Part shown: positions 20,221 to 31,628 of the stretch, piece by piece
Position numbering within the stretch: position 1 is the first letter of the stretch
Layout: every line of letters starts with the position of its first letter
Source: Deroplatys truncata
Lineage: Eukaryota > Arthropoda > Insecta > Mantodea > Mantidae
Direction of reading: 5' to 3'
Assembly: GCA_030765065.1 (NCBI GenBank)
Contig: CM060989.1
Location: 59,038,001 to 59,102,000, forward strand
Length of the DNA stretch: 64,000 nucleotides
Translations under genes and position numbers: made by a program
The notes under the pieces: model-generated
Databases searched by the model: none
The model's input: only the letters and a program-made list of their open reading frames with translations
Told to the model about the DNA's origin: nothing

Positions 20221-20540
20221 CTCCAAATGACTCACGAGTCCATTTTCGCCACCGCTATTGTAAGCAGTTTCCTTTTTGGAATAGTTGCCTTTTATTGCAG
20301 ACACAAATGACCGCTTAGCTTGTTACTGTTGATTAATACATTGAATATATGAAAAAGAAGCAAAGCAAAGAGTTAAAGCAACAAGATATCCTTTATTGTA
20401 AGGAAATTTTCTTAGGGAATATTTATTTTAAGGCCGTATTTAATCGACTTCTTTATTTTGAACTAAGGAGTTTGCTCCGTCAACAGTTTACTCTTTATTA
20501 CTCTCTCTGTCAACTATCTTTATTAGGTAAGAGCAAGTAC
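20221..20540. other. Unassigned spacer
   Basis: No recognised feature. A short Lys/Leu-rich plus-strand frame starting at 20349 appears non-coding. Confidence 0.2.
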
Positions 20541-20544
20541 AGTA

Positions 20545-21816
20545 TTCGCCCAAAAATTCGATGTCGCGATTTCACCGAAAATACATAATTTTGAGGCATC
20601 CTCAAATAAAAAAAAGAAGGAAACTTCGTGTTTAAGTTCAGTATCTTCCAAAGAATATCCCACAGCCCAATTTAGCTTTTAGATGGAAAAATGTACGATA
20701 TTTTTTATTTTTCCAAAAATGTCTCTATTTCTATTAAATATACTTAATATTTACATGACAAAATATAGATAAATCTTGAATTCTCTAGGAATAACCAGTG
20801 AAGTCCTCTTATTTCGAAATGAATTTTGTATAGCTAGATTTGTACAATAGGTAAACCATAAGAGATAGACAAAAACACACACACTAAAGAAAAAATTGTA
20901 ATTTATTTGAAGTGCTGTCGCTATTCAGTTGTTTCTCGCGATTTCATGGGAAGCCTATAAAAGTTTAAGACCAGCATACATCCTCTCAAGAAAATATTCG
21001 TCTGCAGTTTAAAAAAAAAATTTACCAGCCAAATTAATGGAGGGAAAAATCTAACTTTTTTTGGACAAACAGATCAAATGCAATACGGTTTACGTGTTTC
21101 GGCAGTTTTTCAGATCGTTAATTTTATCAGTTTTATACACTTTTGAAAATAATCCAAAATTGCAACTTTTTTGTACGCGGTGTTTTCAAAATTATCTCTC
21201 ATGCATTGGGTAGAGAATTTTTTTTGTGCATAAATTCACACACTTTCATTGTCATGCGACTTGAACTGGTGGAGATAAATATGCGAAGTCATAAAAAGAG
21301 AGGCGAAAATGAGAAATGAAGGAAAAAATGTTGAAAATTCTCCACATTCACATTTTATTCCACCGTCAAATAAAATCTTATTTTTACCGCAAAATCAAGT
21401 AACATACACAAAAAATTGCTCTACTCAATGCATGTGAGATAATTTTGAAAATATCACATACAAAAAAGATGCAATTTTGGCATAGTTTTTTTTCAAAAAT
21501 TGATAAAACTGATAAAATGAACGTTCTGAAAACCGACAAAAAAACAAACTTTATTACTATATGATCTTTATGTCCAAAAAAATGAGATTTTTCCATACAT
21601 TAATTTGGCAGCTAGTATTTTTTAAACTGCATGTGAATACTTTCTTAAGGGGGTGTAAAGCCACCCGCTTTTAAACAACTGAATACGGATTCAGTTTCCT
21701 CTACCCCCCTTGTGCCTACAACAAAATATATGTAAAGGTATACCTCGATTAAATGAAGTAGGTAGTTTGTAACAGCCATATAAAATTAAACGATAGTGGG
21801 TAGAGAAATACATGCG
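20545..21816 (-). mobile_element. Family A element, copy A15, split by foldback element F
   Basis: The distal half (20545-20989) starts at GCCCAAAAATTCGATG; the proximal half (21656-21816) ends GGGTAGAGAAATACATGCGAATG. The terminal hairpin is missing on the left. On the right, a mariner inserted at a TA inside the leader: the sequence GAATGTA runs straight into the mariner end CAAGGGCAG. Confidence 0.5.
20990..21655. mobile_element. Foldback element F with ~240-bp inverted arms
   Basis: The left arm (about 20990-21235) and right arm (about 21405-21655) are imperfect inverted copies: TGCAGTTTAAAAAA, CCAAATTAATG, TTTTTTTGGACA, TTTTATCAGTTTTAT, AAAATTATCTC and CATGCATTG occur in matching order. 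The spacer is about 170 bp. No coding region. A segment near 51690-51900 looks like a diverged relative. Confidence 0.6.
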
Positions 21817-21817
21817 A

Positions 21818-23047
21818 ATGTACAAGGGCAGTCCCAGAAGTACCCGACCTGACGTATATATAGCGGTTGTTGTTTCAAACAAATGACTGTGGTAGAAAGT
21901 ACCATCCTTATAAAGCTTAAGTTTAAAGTTTGACGATACTGCGTTGTTTAGTAATTGCTTGGCAGCCAACAATAGTGAACTCTCTCAGCGAATTTGTAAA
22001 CATGGATAAAACTGGTAATCGTTATGGGATACAATACTTTCATTAGAAAGGTCTTAGTCCAACTAATATTAAAGCTGAGCTACATTACTCTGGGAGAGTC
22101 TGCTCCTTCGTTTACAACAGTAAAATATTGGGTGGCAGACCTTAAGTCAGGCTGTACGAGCTGCCAAGGCGAACATCGCAATGGTCGACTAAATGAGATG
22201 ACCACGCCAGAAATTGTGAAGAAAATCCATACAATGGTATTGGATGACGTCAACTGAAAGTGTGCGAGCTAGCAGACATCGTAGGCATTTCAAAAAATGC
22301 TGTACATCGCATGCTAACTGAAAATTTAGACATGAAAAAGCTGTGCGCAAGATGGGTGCAACGTTTACTTATAATGGAACAAAAGTAGCGTCGTGAGGAT
22401 GTTTCAGTCCAGTGTTTGGTTATGTTTCGCTGCAATAAAGCCGAGGTTTGCACCGATTCATAACCATGGATGAAATATGGGTCCATCACTTCACACCTGA
22501 GACGAAGGAACAGTCAAAACAGTGGATTGAAAGGAGAGAATCGGTTCCAAAGAAGGTGAGACAGTTCCATTTGCAGGCAAGGTCATGGCGTCAGCTTTTA
22601 GAATGTGTGTGGAATAATTGTCATTGATTATCTACAAAAAGGAAAAGCAATCAATGACGAGTATTATGCAAAGTTATTGCAGCATTTGAATGATGAAATC
22701 AAGAAAAAACGGCCGCATTTAGCGAAAAAGAAAGTTCTGTTTCATCAAGACGATGCACCAGTTCACACATCCATTATTGCCATGGCCAAAATCAACGAGT
22801 TACAGTTCGAATTGCTTCCTCATGCACCCTATTCGCCAGGCTTAGCCCCCTCTGATTATTTTCTGTTTCCAAAGTTGAAGAAATCGCTTGGTGGTAAAAG
22901 ATTTACCAACAATGAAGAGCTGAGTTTGCAGTTGATTGCTATTTTGCAGAACTCGACGGTTCTCACTGTAAACAGGGTATCGAGGCTATTGAACATCGCT
23001 GGGAAAAGTGTATCGAGCTGAAAGGAGACTATGTAGAGAAATAAAGA
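21818..23047 (+). mobile_element. Mariner element M1 (3' truncated)
   Basis: The left end CAAGGGCAGTCCCAGAAG follows a target TA at 21817. Homology with M2 (36732-37983) runs through the 5' UTR and transposase to about 23047, where the sequence diverges before the right TIR. The right end is therefore lost. Confidence 0.75.
22002..23021 (+). pseudogene. Mariner transposase, DD34D type, inactivated
   Basis: Starts at ATGGATAAAACTGG. The N-terminal helix-turn-helix region is recognisable (KGLSPTNIKAEL) but has an early stop (CAT TAG AAA, where M2 has Leu). Further frameshifts and stops follow near 22250 and 22387. The C-terminal catalytic half is open at 22605-23021: HQDDAPVH carries the second Asp and APSDYF the third, with exactly 34 residues between them, the mariner signature. 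The first Asp is in a shifted TMDE context near 22465. The protein would bind the TIRs and cut and rejoin DNA at TA; this copy cannot. Confidence 0.8.
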
Positions 23048-23049
23048 TG

Positions 23050-23296
23050 AGAAATAAGATTTTTCGCTCGGTGTAAATATTGTCATAATGGCGGATTGAT
23101 ATTCAGGACTTGGCGCAGCTGCTTGAGACGGGGAGTCTCATTTCAGTGGCTTTAGTGTGTAAAATAATTACTGCTGGTCAAAATTTCGGAATACCGACAC
23201 TGAAATGTTTCTGGCAATAATAGCTAACGCAGAAACATTTCTAACGCCATTATGGACATTAAGAGTGGTTGGCGTACAAACAGCCTATTAAAAAAA
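23050..23296. other. Unassigned spacer
   Basis: Short stretch after the mariner truncation. An internal inverted pair (GAAATGTTTCTG / CAGAAACATTTC, about 23200-23244) could form a hairpin. Confidence 0.3.
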
Positions 23297-23297
23297 A

Positions 23298-24100
23298 TTA
23301 TGTACTGTATTCACATGACTTTATCTACCCATTCTTCGACAAACTATTACTTAAAAAGCTTATTCTTGTATCTAACTCATAATAATCCAGACAAACATTT
23401 GCAAAAATTGTTTTATTACATATTTCCTTGTACGTACAATCGGAATAGGGGAATACAGTTAAATCCCTGGTCGCTATGTGATGGCTTTAAAATTACGTTC
23501 TCTTTGCATGACCAGGAGAAATAAACCAGTAACATTTCCATTTGAGAAAAGTATACTTGAAAATTCAAACCAATAAGGAATATCCCGGAAATTGTTAACT
23601 ACACAAAAAATGTAGTTTATATAAATCGTGTGCTTTAACGAGATCTACATATTTTATGTGGTAAGATTCTATCACTTACGGTTTATCAGTTATGCAAGTC
23701 TTTCAGAATGAAAAGGACAGAACAGGCTATTCCCAGAAAATTCAAGATAAAGATTTCATTTGACCCGAAAATATCTTAAATATACGTTATTTTAATCAAA
23801 ATCTTACAGCCATTTTTGAGAAAATTAAAATTTTCATAAACATTTTCATGTAAGTGATAATTGGGGTGGAGGGTTTTGTTTAAAATCTTCGTGTCGAATC
23901 CTTGGAAGAGGCTGAACTTAAATACCAGGTTTTGTATTTAACCGACTTTTCGTTTTTGAATTAATGCTTTTTACAGAACTTTTTTCAATACCCAGTTTTG
24001 TGGTTAAGGGGACCTCAAAACATGTAATTTCGGTGAAATCTCGACATGGATTTTTTTTAATACAATACTTCCACTACTTAGCTCACGTAGTAGAGAAAGT
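23298..24100 (+). mobile_element. Family A element, copy A16 (diverged, full length)
   Basis: Eroded leader (ACTGTATTCACATGACTTTATC) and a 3' end where the hairpin has become TTAGCTCACGTAGTAGAGAAAGT. The microsatellite is absent. Confidence 0.6.
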
Positions 24101-24244
24101 AATGAACGATGTCGACAGATGAAGCATAAATGTAGCTGGTCACGTCACCGAAGCGAAATGTTGGCAAGGGGAATCTGCAGTTGCTAGGTTAAATTGGAAA
24201 AATCTGATGTGTTTACATCCACATGACTTTCTCTTATACAAACT

Positions 24245-25218
24245 TGTGGCAGTATTTTATATCACAACATTGTAAATGCCAGAGTGATTGTAGTGTAAAT
24301 TAGCATTATTGTATGGCAATGATTTGAGATGTTTGTTTGCTATAAGCATTGTTAGGAAATAAGTTTACACGGCCTCACTGAAACTGACAATAGGAGCGGA
24401 TAACAATGAGCGAGGGAGTGAGTTGTTTATCAATTATAAGAGACAAACAAATAACGTCAGAGTAGCGCTCTTTTCTTTAGAAATGGAGGGAATATCTTCC
24501 CTAGAGCATATGTGTTCGTAATTTTGATTGGATATAAAAATAGACGCTAATGTTGGCGCGTTTTATTAACCAATAGCAGCTCTGTTATAATGTTTAGGCA
24601 TATCGGGGTGAGGGAGTATAAATTCCAAGCCAGAGACGGGTAACGAGCAGTTCAACAGAATCATTCGCGGGTTATACGTCGCGCAGTTCAACAGAATCGT
24701 TCACAGGTTACACGTCGCACAGTTTAATAGAATCATGCACGGGTTACACGTCGCACAGTTCTACAGAATCATTCACGAGTTACACGTCGCGCAGTTCTAC
24801 AGAATCATTCACGAGTTACACGTCGCGCAGCTCAACAGAAGCATTCACGAAGTTCACGTTATGCAATTCTACAGAATCTCTCGCATCGTAAAGTTAGTTA
24901 CAAAATGTGAAATACGCGAATTAATAATGTGCAGCAAATAAGTGATTATAGTAACATTCGAAAATATAACAGTTTCAGTCAGGCGTGTATCAAGAGTAAA
25001 TATGAGAAATTAAAGAAGTGTGACGGCAATAAAAGTGTAAAAACAAATTCTTTTATCAGTGTTATCTTTTAGTAACAACTCCTTTCCGTTTACACACCCT
25101 GTTTAAGCGATTTGCTCGACTGGGTAATAATAGCTAGCTGGAGGACAAAGAACTCAAAATTCAAAATAGTAAAACAATAACTGGCGCTCAGCAATAAGAT
25201 AACACGAAAGATACTGCG
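24245..25218 (+). mobile_element. Unclassified insertion J2 with 7-bp target duplication
   Basis: Flanked by ACAAACT (24238-24244 and 25219-25225). Starts TGTGGCAGTATTTTAT and ends AGATACTGCG; GCAGTATTTT and the complement of the end (CGCAGTATCTTT) form a short terminal inverted repeat. A TATA-like AGTATAAATTCC lies at 24616 just upstream of a 36-bp tandem array. About 974 bp, no recognised protein. Related to J1 (7061-8018). A DNA transposon and a solo LTR both remain possible. Confidence 0.5.
24647..24890 (+). repeat. 36-bp tandem array, ~7 units
   Basis: Units starting GCAGTTCAACAGAATC recur every 36 bp at 24647, 24683, 24719, 24755, 24791 and 24827, with a last unit lengthened and diverged. 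Because 36 is divisible by three, one frame reads a 12-residue repeat (HVAQFYRIIHEL). The array starts about 30 bp downstream of a TATA-like box inside J2. Coding is possible but unproven. Confidence 0.85.
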
Positions 25219-26041
25219 ACAAACTATTTTTACAAACACTTATTCTCCAACTACTACATGTTAATTGAGATAAACATTTGCAGAAACTATCTTATTGCTA
25301 ATTTTCTTGTAGGTGCAAGGGGGGCTTTAAGCGATAGTCAAATCTTTTAAGAGCTGGTTGCTATATGGAGCATTCGATTCTCTTTGCATTCCCAGGACAT
25401 AAAAAAACGAATTGACTTGCCATTTGAGAAAAAGTATAAGTATTGGAAAATTCAAACGGATAACAAGGAATATCTCGGAAACGGTTCACTCCACACACAC
25501 ACACACACCAAAAAAACAAAAACAAAAAACTTATGATAGAATAAAATCGTGTGTTTTAACGAGATCTACATTTTTTGTGTAGTAAAATTTTGTCTAACTC
25601 TTACGGTTTAGCAGTTATATGATTGTCATTTAGAATGAAGAGGGCTTTTGGGGACATTCCCAGAAAATTCAAAATATGGCATTTCATTTGCCATAAAAAT
25701 ACCTTGAGCATATGATATTTTAATAAAAATCGTTAGAGCCATTTTTGAGAAAATCAAAAATTTCGAAAAACACTCCATGTAAAGAGTAGTCTGGGTTGGG
25801 GATATTTTCTTGAAAATCTTTGTGTCGCATTTTTGGAAGATAGCAAACTCAAGTACCAAGTTTGGTATTTATCCGACTTTTCGTTTTTGAGCTATGATAT
25901 TCAGAGATTCACTCACATTATTTCCAAAAATGCTTTATTTGGATCCAGGGATCCTCAAAAGATGCATTTCCGGTGAAATATCGATTTTTCGAGTGGAATG
26001 TAATACTTCCCCTACTTACTATACGTAGTATAGAGAGTAAA

Positions 26042-26503
26042 AAGTTGATTCACTTATATTCGATCGCTGAGTATGAAATAATTTCCTCCATGTCATAACT
26101 TATATTCAACGTTCAACGTGATACACGGCGTTCCCAAACTCCCCGTCCACTTTTTGCAGTTATACCTCGTGGTTGTGCACGGCGCGCCTATATTGTTGGT
26201 TAATGTTGCAGGGGTTTCAAGGGTGGTATAAATTTTAATCAGTTACGAGTTGTGGATCTTTATATGCAAAGTACTGCAGATATAAGTGTGTGCATAAGGG
26301 AAAGGGATTAAAACTCAGAACCGTCTAACCACTGGTACACAAAGCACAGATGCGAATGTGTAGCTCAAAGCAGCTACCTACCTAAGGTAATCTTCAGATG
26401 TCTGATTCATGAAAGAATTAGATATCTTATTATTCTGTAATGTATTACGGAATATTACATTAGAATTCATATTATAACACCACATTACCATGCGTTCGAT
26501 TTA
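26042..26503. other. Unassigned spacer
   Basis: No recognised gene or repeat. Confidence 0.2.
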
Positions 26504-27093
26504 TAGCCGGGCCACAAATCGCGTATATGCGTATCTCGCTAGCACTGCAATGACCTCGTATGTTCCGCTAGCACACTAGCGGTGATGATCCGCTCAAGAC
26601 TATTTTATCAGCTGTGTTATATTGTGTCAGTTGCTAGTCTTATGTTCGACCTGTAAAGATTAGAGCTTGTTAATTGTGCACCTCAAAGGTGAAAGTTTAT
26701 TCAACAAATATTTGTTGTGTGTGAATTACATAAGATTATTCTTATTAGTCCAATGAAATTCCTACTGAAAAATTCACGCTTGAAGAAGGAATTTTTATGT
26801 ACGATTCATACGTAAAAACAGAATCTTGTACAATAATTCCTACATCATAGGCGTACTTAATAATAGAAAAGATACTATGGAAATTACGCAAGAATTTATG
26901 CGTGTGAATGGAAATTTATTCGGAAGATACCAGGAATGTCTCATTGCAGATGGACAGCACTTTCAACACAGCTCATTGTAGTGTATGTTAGTATCACTCG
27001 TGAGAAAGTAACGCGGGAGTTTTAAAACAGGAAACCTCCTAAAGTAATATGCAGTGTGCGGAACACGCATGCGTGCGATCCGCGGCCCGGCAA
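26504..27093. mobile_element. DNA element with GC-rich ~45-bp imperfect TIRs
   Basis: Left end TAGCCGGGCCACAAATCGCG ... GCACTGCAAT and the inverted right end TTGCCGGGCCGCGGATCGCA ... CACTGCATAT align over about 45 bp with mismatches clustered at CpG/TpG changes, as expected from methylation decay. The interior is AT-rich with no transposase. hAT-like or another cut-and-paste superfamily; target duplication not resolved. Confidence 0.5.
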
Positions 27094-28848
27094 CATAACG
27101 AACGCGCTGTACTGTAAGAAGTATACAACTAATACTACACAGACAGTATGTCAGATTAATGTATCATAGCTAACATATTATACACCAAATACATTGCATC
27201 GTACGCATGTAAGTGTTAGCAAGACTAGAATGCTTTTAAATAAAATAACTGAAACAGAGGTAAGAGAACTGGGTAACGTAGAAATATTTTTACCATCCCA
27301 GATGTCATCCGGGTTACCTATTTGAGCAAAAAGGACGGAGATTCATGAACATTCTGTACATGCATTCTCGGCAGTCTCAAAGGGAAGTTTCAAAGCTTTC
27401 AGGTCGAAAACAGCCTTGAAATTCCTGTGAGGAAAGCTATTTTGGATAAGGCGATATCTAAAAAGCTGATTATCTGTTTCAACTACAAAGTATAGAAATC
27501 GAAGTTTGAATCCCGCAGCGGCAACGTAGTATATGATGTTGGACGCCTCTTGCTTGAGCGGAGCGGAGCTGTCCGAGTATTGTTATACCTGATCTTCAAT
27601 CAAGGTCAGGGTTATCCAATAGTTAGTAAAGGTGTTATTTCCCTGCAGTTCAAAGGTGTGATCTGGCACTTCAACCTCTTATGACAAACCGTTTCCTGAT
27701 TCAAATTTTGAAGTAGAATTAGCTTACTCCATTATTCTTTATTAGTTCCCTTACATAGGAACGTTTCATTTTACAAGAATGTGATCTAATTTTGTAAGTT
27801 GCAGATATTCAGAACAAAATTTGTTTAACCAATCCACGAAATTGGCTTTTGTAAGCAGGAGCTGGCTGGTGTGATTTTTAGGGGAAATTGATCACCTCAG
27901 GTTCGACACGTGAGCGGATTATGCAAATCAAGCTGACACCCGCTTACGTCAGTGCCGTCTAATGCACATGGTTAGGATGCTCCTCGGATACTTAAAGATA
28001 TACAAATTAAAAAGTTTTTGGACGGCTCGCGCTCTGCTAGACCCGTGTTAACAGGAATTTGCGACACTCAGTCCTTTAATCTAATCTTCAATTACATCGC
28101 AAGACTAACGGAACACGGAAAGCCGAACCTCCTTTGCAACCCAGGTAAACTCGTATCTCTTGCAGACTTAACATTGGAGACTGTTTATAGTATTGTCGAG
28201 AAGAACTCTCGCCGACATGTTTATTGTAGTGTAATTTAGTACTGTAGATAATTAATTAAACTAAATTTGGAATCAGAGTTACACATCAATAATTTGCCGT
28301 CTTCACCACTGCCCCCCCCCATGCCAAGCTTTACTCACCCGTCTGAAAACCTGAAATAAGTCTCTGTCCTCGTTCCACCCAGTCAAGACGCCTTGGGTTG
28401 TCATAATATGCATTACATAAAGGGCAACAAACAAATAGACTATGGCCAAAAGTATTTTGAGGGATGTTTCTCTCTCGCTCTCTCTTTCTCTTTCCAAACT
28501 TTCTCTAATGTAATTCTGTGCAGCATGAACTGCGTATACCTAAGAAAACTGATAATAGCAAATATAATCATAACGATATACTTCCAAACAATTCTCCCAT
28601 CAAGGGGGAACATAATTTTAAAATTCCATACGTCAGAGAGAGGTTGATCTCTGCAACTGCTCTTCCTAAATATCTGGAAAGCTGTTTGTCGGATACTGAA
28701 GGCTATCTGTGTAAAACTGCACTGATAAGGCTAATGAAAATGAGCTATCGGTTTTCACAGTAGAAAACGATAACGTTGTCTTACATAATAGTTTCTGTTT
28801 TGAACGTTTTTTTGTTTAAAAATCAAGTATGCAAGAATTAGATATTTT
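27094..28848. other. Long unassigned stretch
   Basis: 1.75 kb without recognisable terminal repeats, tRNA boxes or domain. A GC-richer segment at 28015-28160 is open in one plus-strand frame (28018-28239) but I recognise nothing in it. A nine-base C run lies near 28311 and a TCTC-rich tract at 28469-28490. Could include unique host sequence. Confidence 0.25.
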
Positions 28849-28993
28849 TACTTTCTCTACTACATACATATAGTAAGTAGAGGTAGTATTGCATTCCATC
28901 CAAAAATTTGATATCCAGATTTTACCGGAAATACACGTTTTGAGGTTCCCTGTATCCATAAAAGCGTTTTTAGAAAAAAAAGCCAAGTGTGTG

Positions 28994-29206
28994 TGGGGGC
29001 AACAATTGTTTAGGCGCTCACCTTCTGGCCCCAAGGTCGTGGGTTTAAGCGCGTTTAAAAGCGACAGTCTCATGTCAGTAGATTTACGCAATAAAATAAA
29101 TCCTGCGGGACGAAATTCCGGCACACCGGTGGCACTGATATGATCGTAGCAATTGACAGTGCCGTTAACAAACAAAACATTTATTTATTTATTTATTTAT
29201 TTATGT
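28994..29206 (+). mobile_element. tRNA-derived SINE, family S4
   Basis: Head with GGCAACAATTGTTTAGGCGC (A-box region) and GTGGGTTTAAGCG (B-box), a body with CCGGCACACCGGTGGCAC, and a tail of ATTT tetranucleotides at 29180-29204. The tetranucleotide tail is typical of LINE-mobilised SINEs. Confidence 0.5.
29180..29204 (+). repeat. ATTT tetranucleotide microsatellite
   Basis: Six perfect ATTT units forming the tail of SINE S4. Confidence 0.9.
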
Positions 29207-29422
29207 CTCCCTCGCTCTCTCTCCCCTCTGTGTGCTTAACTCAAAAACGAAAAGTTGATTAATACCAAATTTGGTATTTAAGTTCAGCGTCTTCCAAGAA
29301 TGAGACAGGAAGATTTTCTAGAAAATCCCTCACACTAAACTATCCTTTATATAAAAAATTATCTTCGTTTTGATTTTTTCAAAAACATCTCTGACATTTT
29401 TTTTTAATTAAAATACCATATG

Positions 29423-29934
29423 GAATTAATTGTTCTTCCACACAATCCAAGTGTTGGACAAGGTTGGAAAGGTAAAACCAGACAACTGAAAAATTCAATG
29501 CCATCGCCGGGATTTGAGCCCCGGATCTCCCGATTTCCGTCTGGTTACTCTAATCACTGAGCTACCATAGCAACATGCTGGTACGACATTAAATTCCCCA
29601 GCTGATTCGCATTTTTCCCGGTAAACCAAAACACGGCTTGTGTGGAAGAACAATTAATTCCATTAATTGATCTAACAGTTGTCGAAACTATGAAGCCCAG
29701 GACTTAAAGTACATACAACATTGTAAGTCGCCATTGGGGTATGTCATCTCAATACAATTTGAAATCTCCTTGTGGTTTACCGGGAACAATTCGAATCAGT
29801 TGGAGAATTTAATGTCGTACCGGCATGTTGCTATGGTAGCTCAATGATTAGAGCAACAGACGGAAACCGGGAGATCCATGGTTCAAATCCCGGCGATGGC
29901 ATTGAATTTTTCAGTTGTCTGATTCTACGTTTCC
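29423..29934. mobile_element. Foldback SINE-like element, copy C2, with two inverted tRNA-like arms
   Basis: A 13-bp duplication AAAATACCAYATG flanks it (29410-29422 and 29935-29947). The right arm (plus) contains GGTAGCTCAATGATTAGAGC and GGTTCAAATCCCGGCG; the left arm (minus) contains the same unit, so both arms carry A- and B-boxes facing inward. ATTAATTGTTCTTCCACACAA near the left end also has an inverted partner near 29630. This is a head-to-head tRNA-type SINE dimer or rearranged foldback. Confidence 0.65.
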
Positions 29935-30192
29935 AAAATACCACATGTTTAACACATTTTCATCACAAATAAAATGTATACCTTGAATTTTCTGGGAATA
30001 TCCTTTGAAGAGCTCTTCATTCTGAATTACTTTTTACATCATCATCAATAACAACACAGTTTAGGCTATGTGGCCCGTTCCACCTCCACGTACTGTTAAA
30101 TAAACTGGTCATGCCATCGTCTTCTTGTTTGGCCTACACTTTATATAATTGGTAAATCGTAAGAGATAGACAAAATATTACTACATAAAAAA

Positions 30193-31020
30193 TCTTATGT
30201 GTTACACTCACATGACCTTTTCTACTCTTGTACAAACTATTTTTACAAACGCTTATTCTCCATATGCTTCATGTTAATCGAGATGTCAATCTTATTGCTA
30301 ACTTTCTCGTAGATGCAAGGGGAATATGGTAGGCTTTAAGCGATAGTCAAATATTTTAAGAGCTGGTTGCTATGTGCAGTATTTCATTCTCTCCGCATTA
30401 CCACGATAAAAAAAATAAATAACGAATTCTCATTTGAGAAAAAGTATAAGTATTGGAAAATTTAAGGGAATAACAAGCAATATCTCGAAAATGGTTCACT
30501 CAACGTAAAATATGTATATGATATAAATTGTGTGTCTTAACGCGATCCTCATTTTTTGTGCAGTAAAATTTTGTCATTCTCTTATGGTTTACAGTTATGC
30601 AAAAGTCGTTCACAATGATGAATACTTTTGGAGACATTCCCAGAAAATTCGAGATATACAATTCATTTGCCATAAAATGTCTTAAACTTATGGTATTTTA
30701 TTCAAATACGTTAGTGCCATTTTTGAGAAAATTAAAATTTTCGAAAAATGTGCCATGTAAAGGGTAATCTGGGGTAGGGGGATTTTCTTGAAAACCTTCG
30801 TGTCGCATCTCTGGAAGATACTGAACCTAAATACCAAGTTTGGTGTTTATCCGACTGTTCGTTTCTGAGTTATGCTGTTCACACACAGACACACACACGG
30901 ACATGTTTCCAAAAATGCTTTATATGCATTCTGTGCACCTCAAAACATGTATTTCCTGTGAAATTTCGGTATCTAATTTTTGGGTGGAATGCAATACTTA
31001 CTATACATAGTAGAGAAAGT
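30193..31020 (+). mobile_element. Family A element, copy A19, inserted in A18
   Basis: Complete: TCTTATGTGTTACACTC at the left, TACTATACATAGTAGAGAAAGT at the right. Intact family sequence at this site reads CACAAAAAATGTAGATC; here six A's precede and five A's follow the insert, giving a filled-site view of the target in an A-run. Its microsatellite is a short CACACACAGACACACACACGG. Confidence 0.75.
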
Positions 31021-31252
31021 AAAAATGCAGATCTCTTAAACAACAGAACTTATGTGAAATAAAATAGTTTGTGGCGTTAACAATTTTTTCTCGCGGTTAT
31101 GCAAAGAGAATGGAATATTAAAGCCATGACATAGTCACCCGCTTGTACGGTTTTTCTATTTCTTCAGCCTTTTGTTTTACCTTGTACCTACAAAGAAATG
31201 TGTAATAAACGCAAATCAGCAAATGTTTAACTCAATTAACATAAGCTGATAG

Positions 31253-31628
31253 GTTATAAACAGAGGGCCGTGGTTACTGTGGCTACCACCCCTCCAGGAG
31301 GAAGGGATGAAGTAAGGGAACCACAGAAGGCTACAGACCGCAAGCAGTCAGGACACAGAGACGCGCGCAGTTCCAGTCTCGAAGACCCGTACCACTGCTG
31401 GAGCTGCCTAGAGAGGGCGAACAAGCAGCCCTCTAGTGTCCACAGAGAGTACTCTTTCCTTTGAGCAAGCATCCACACCATCTGTCCGCACCGCCTCACC
31501 CCAGCATTCACCTTGGAAAAACCACGGAAAGCTCAATGTCAGAGTAGGCGTTGAGGGGAATCGAACCCAGAACCTCAGGAATGCGAGCTTCACACGTTAC
31601 AGTGAAGCCATATCGCTCTGTCAACGTA
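31253..31628 (-). mobile_element. tRNA-derived SINE, family S2, copy S2a
   Basis: A 10-bp duplication AAGCWGATAG flanks it (31243-31252 and 31629-31638). On the minus strand the head reads GCGATATGGCTTCACTG (A-box region) and TGGGTTCGATTCCCC (B-box). The body (CACAGAAGGCTACAGACCGC, CCCTCTAGTGTCCAC) matches S2b. The 3' end closes with TTTATAACCTAT, as in S2b. Confidence 0.75.

Larger units (their letters stand above)
24202..26038 (+). mobile_element. Family A element, copy A17, split by insertion J2
   Basis: The leader at 24202 and the 3' hairpin with TACGTAGTATAGAGAGT at 26038 bound the copy. Element J2 sits at 24245-25218 between two copies of ACAAACT, which is the uninterrupted family sequence TGTACAAACTATTTTT. 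A CA repeat (25493-25508) and an A/C-rich stretch lie in the interior at an unusual position. Confidence 0.65.
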
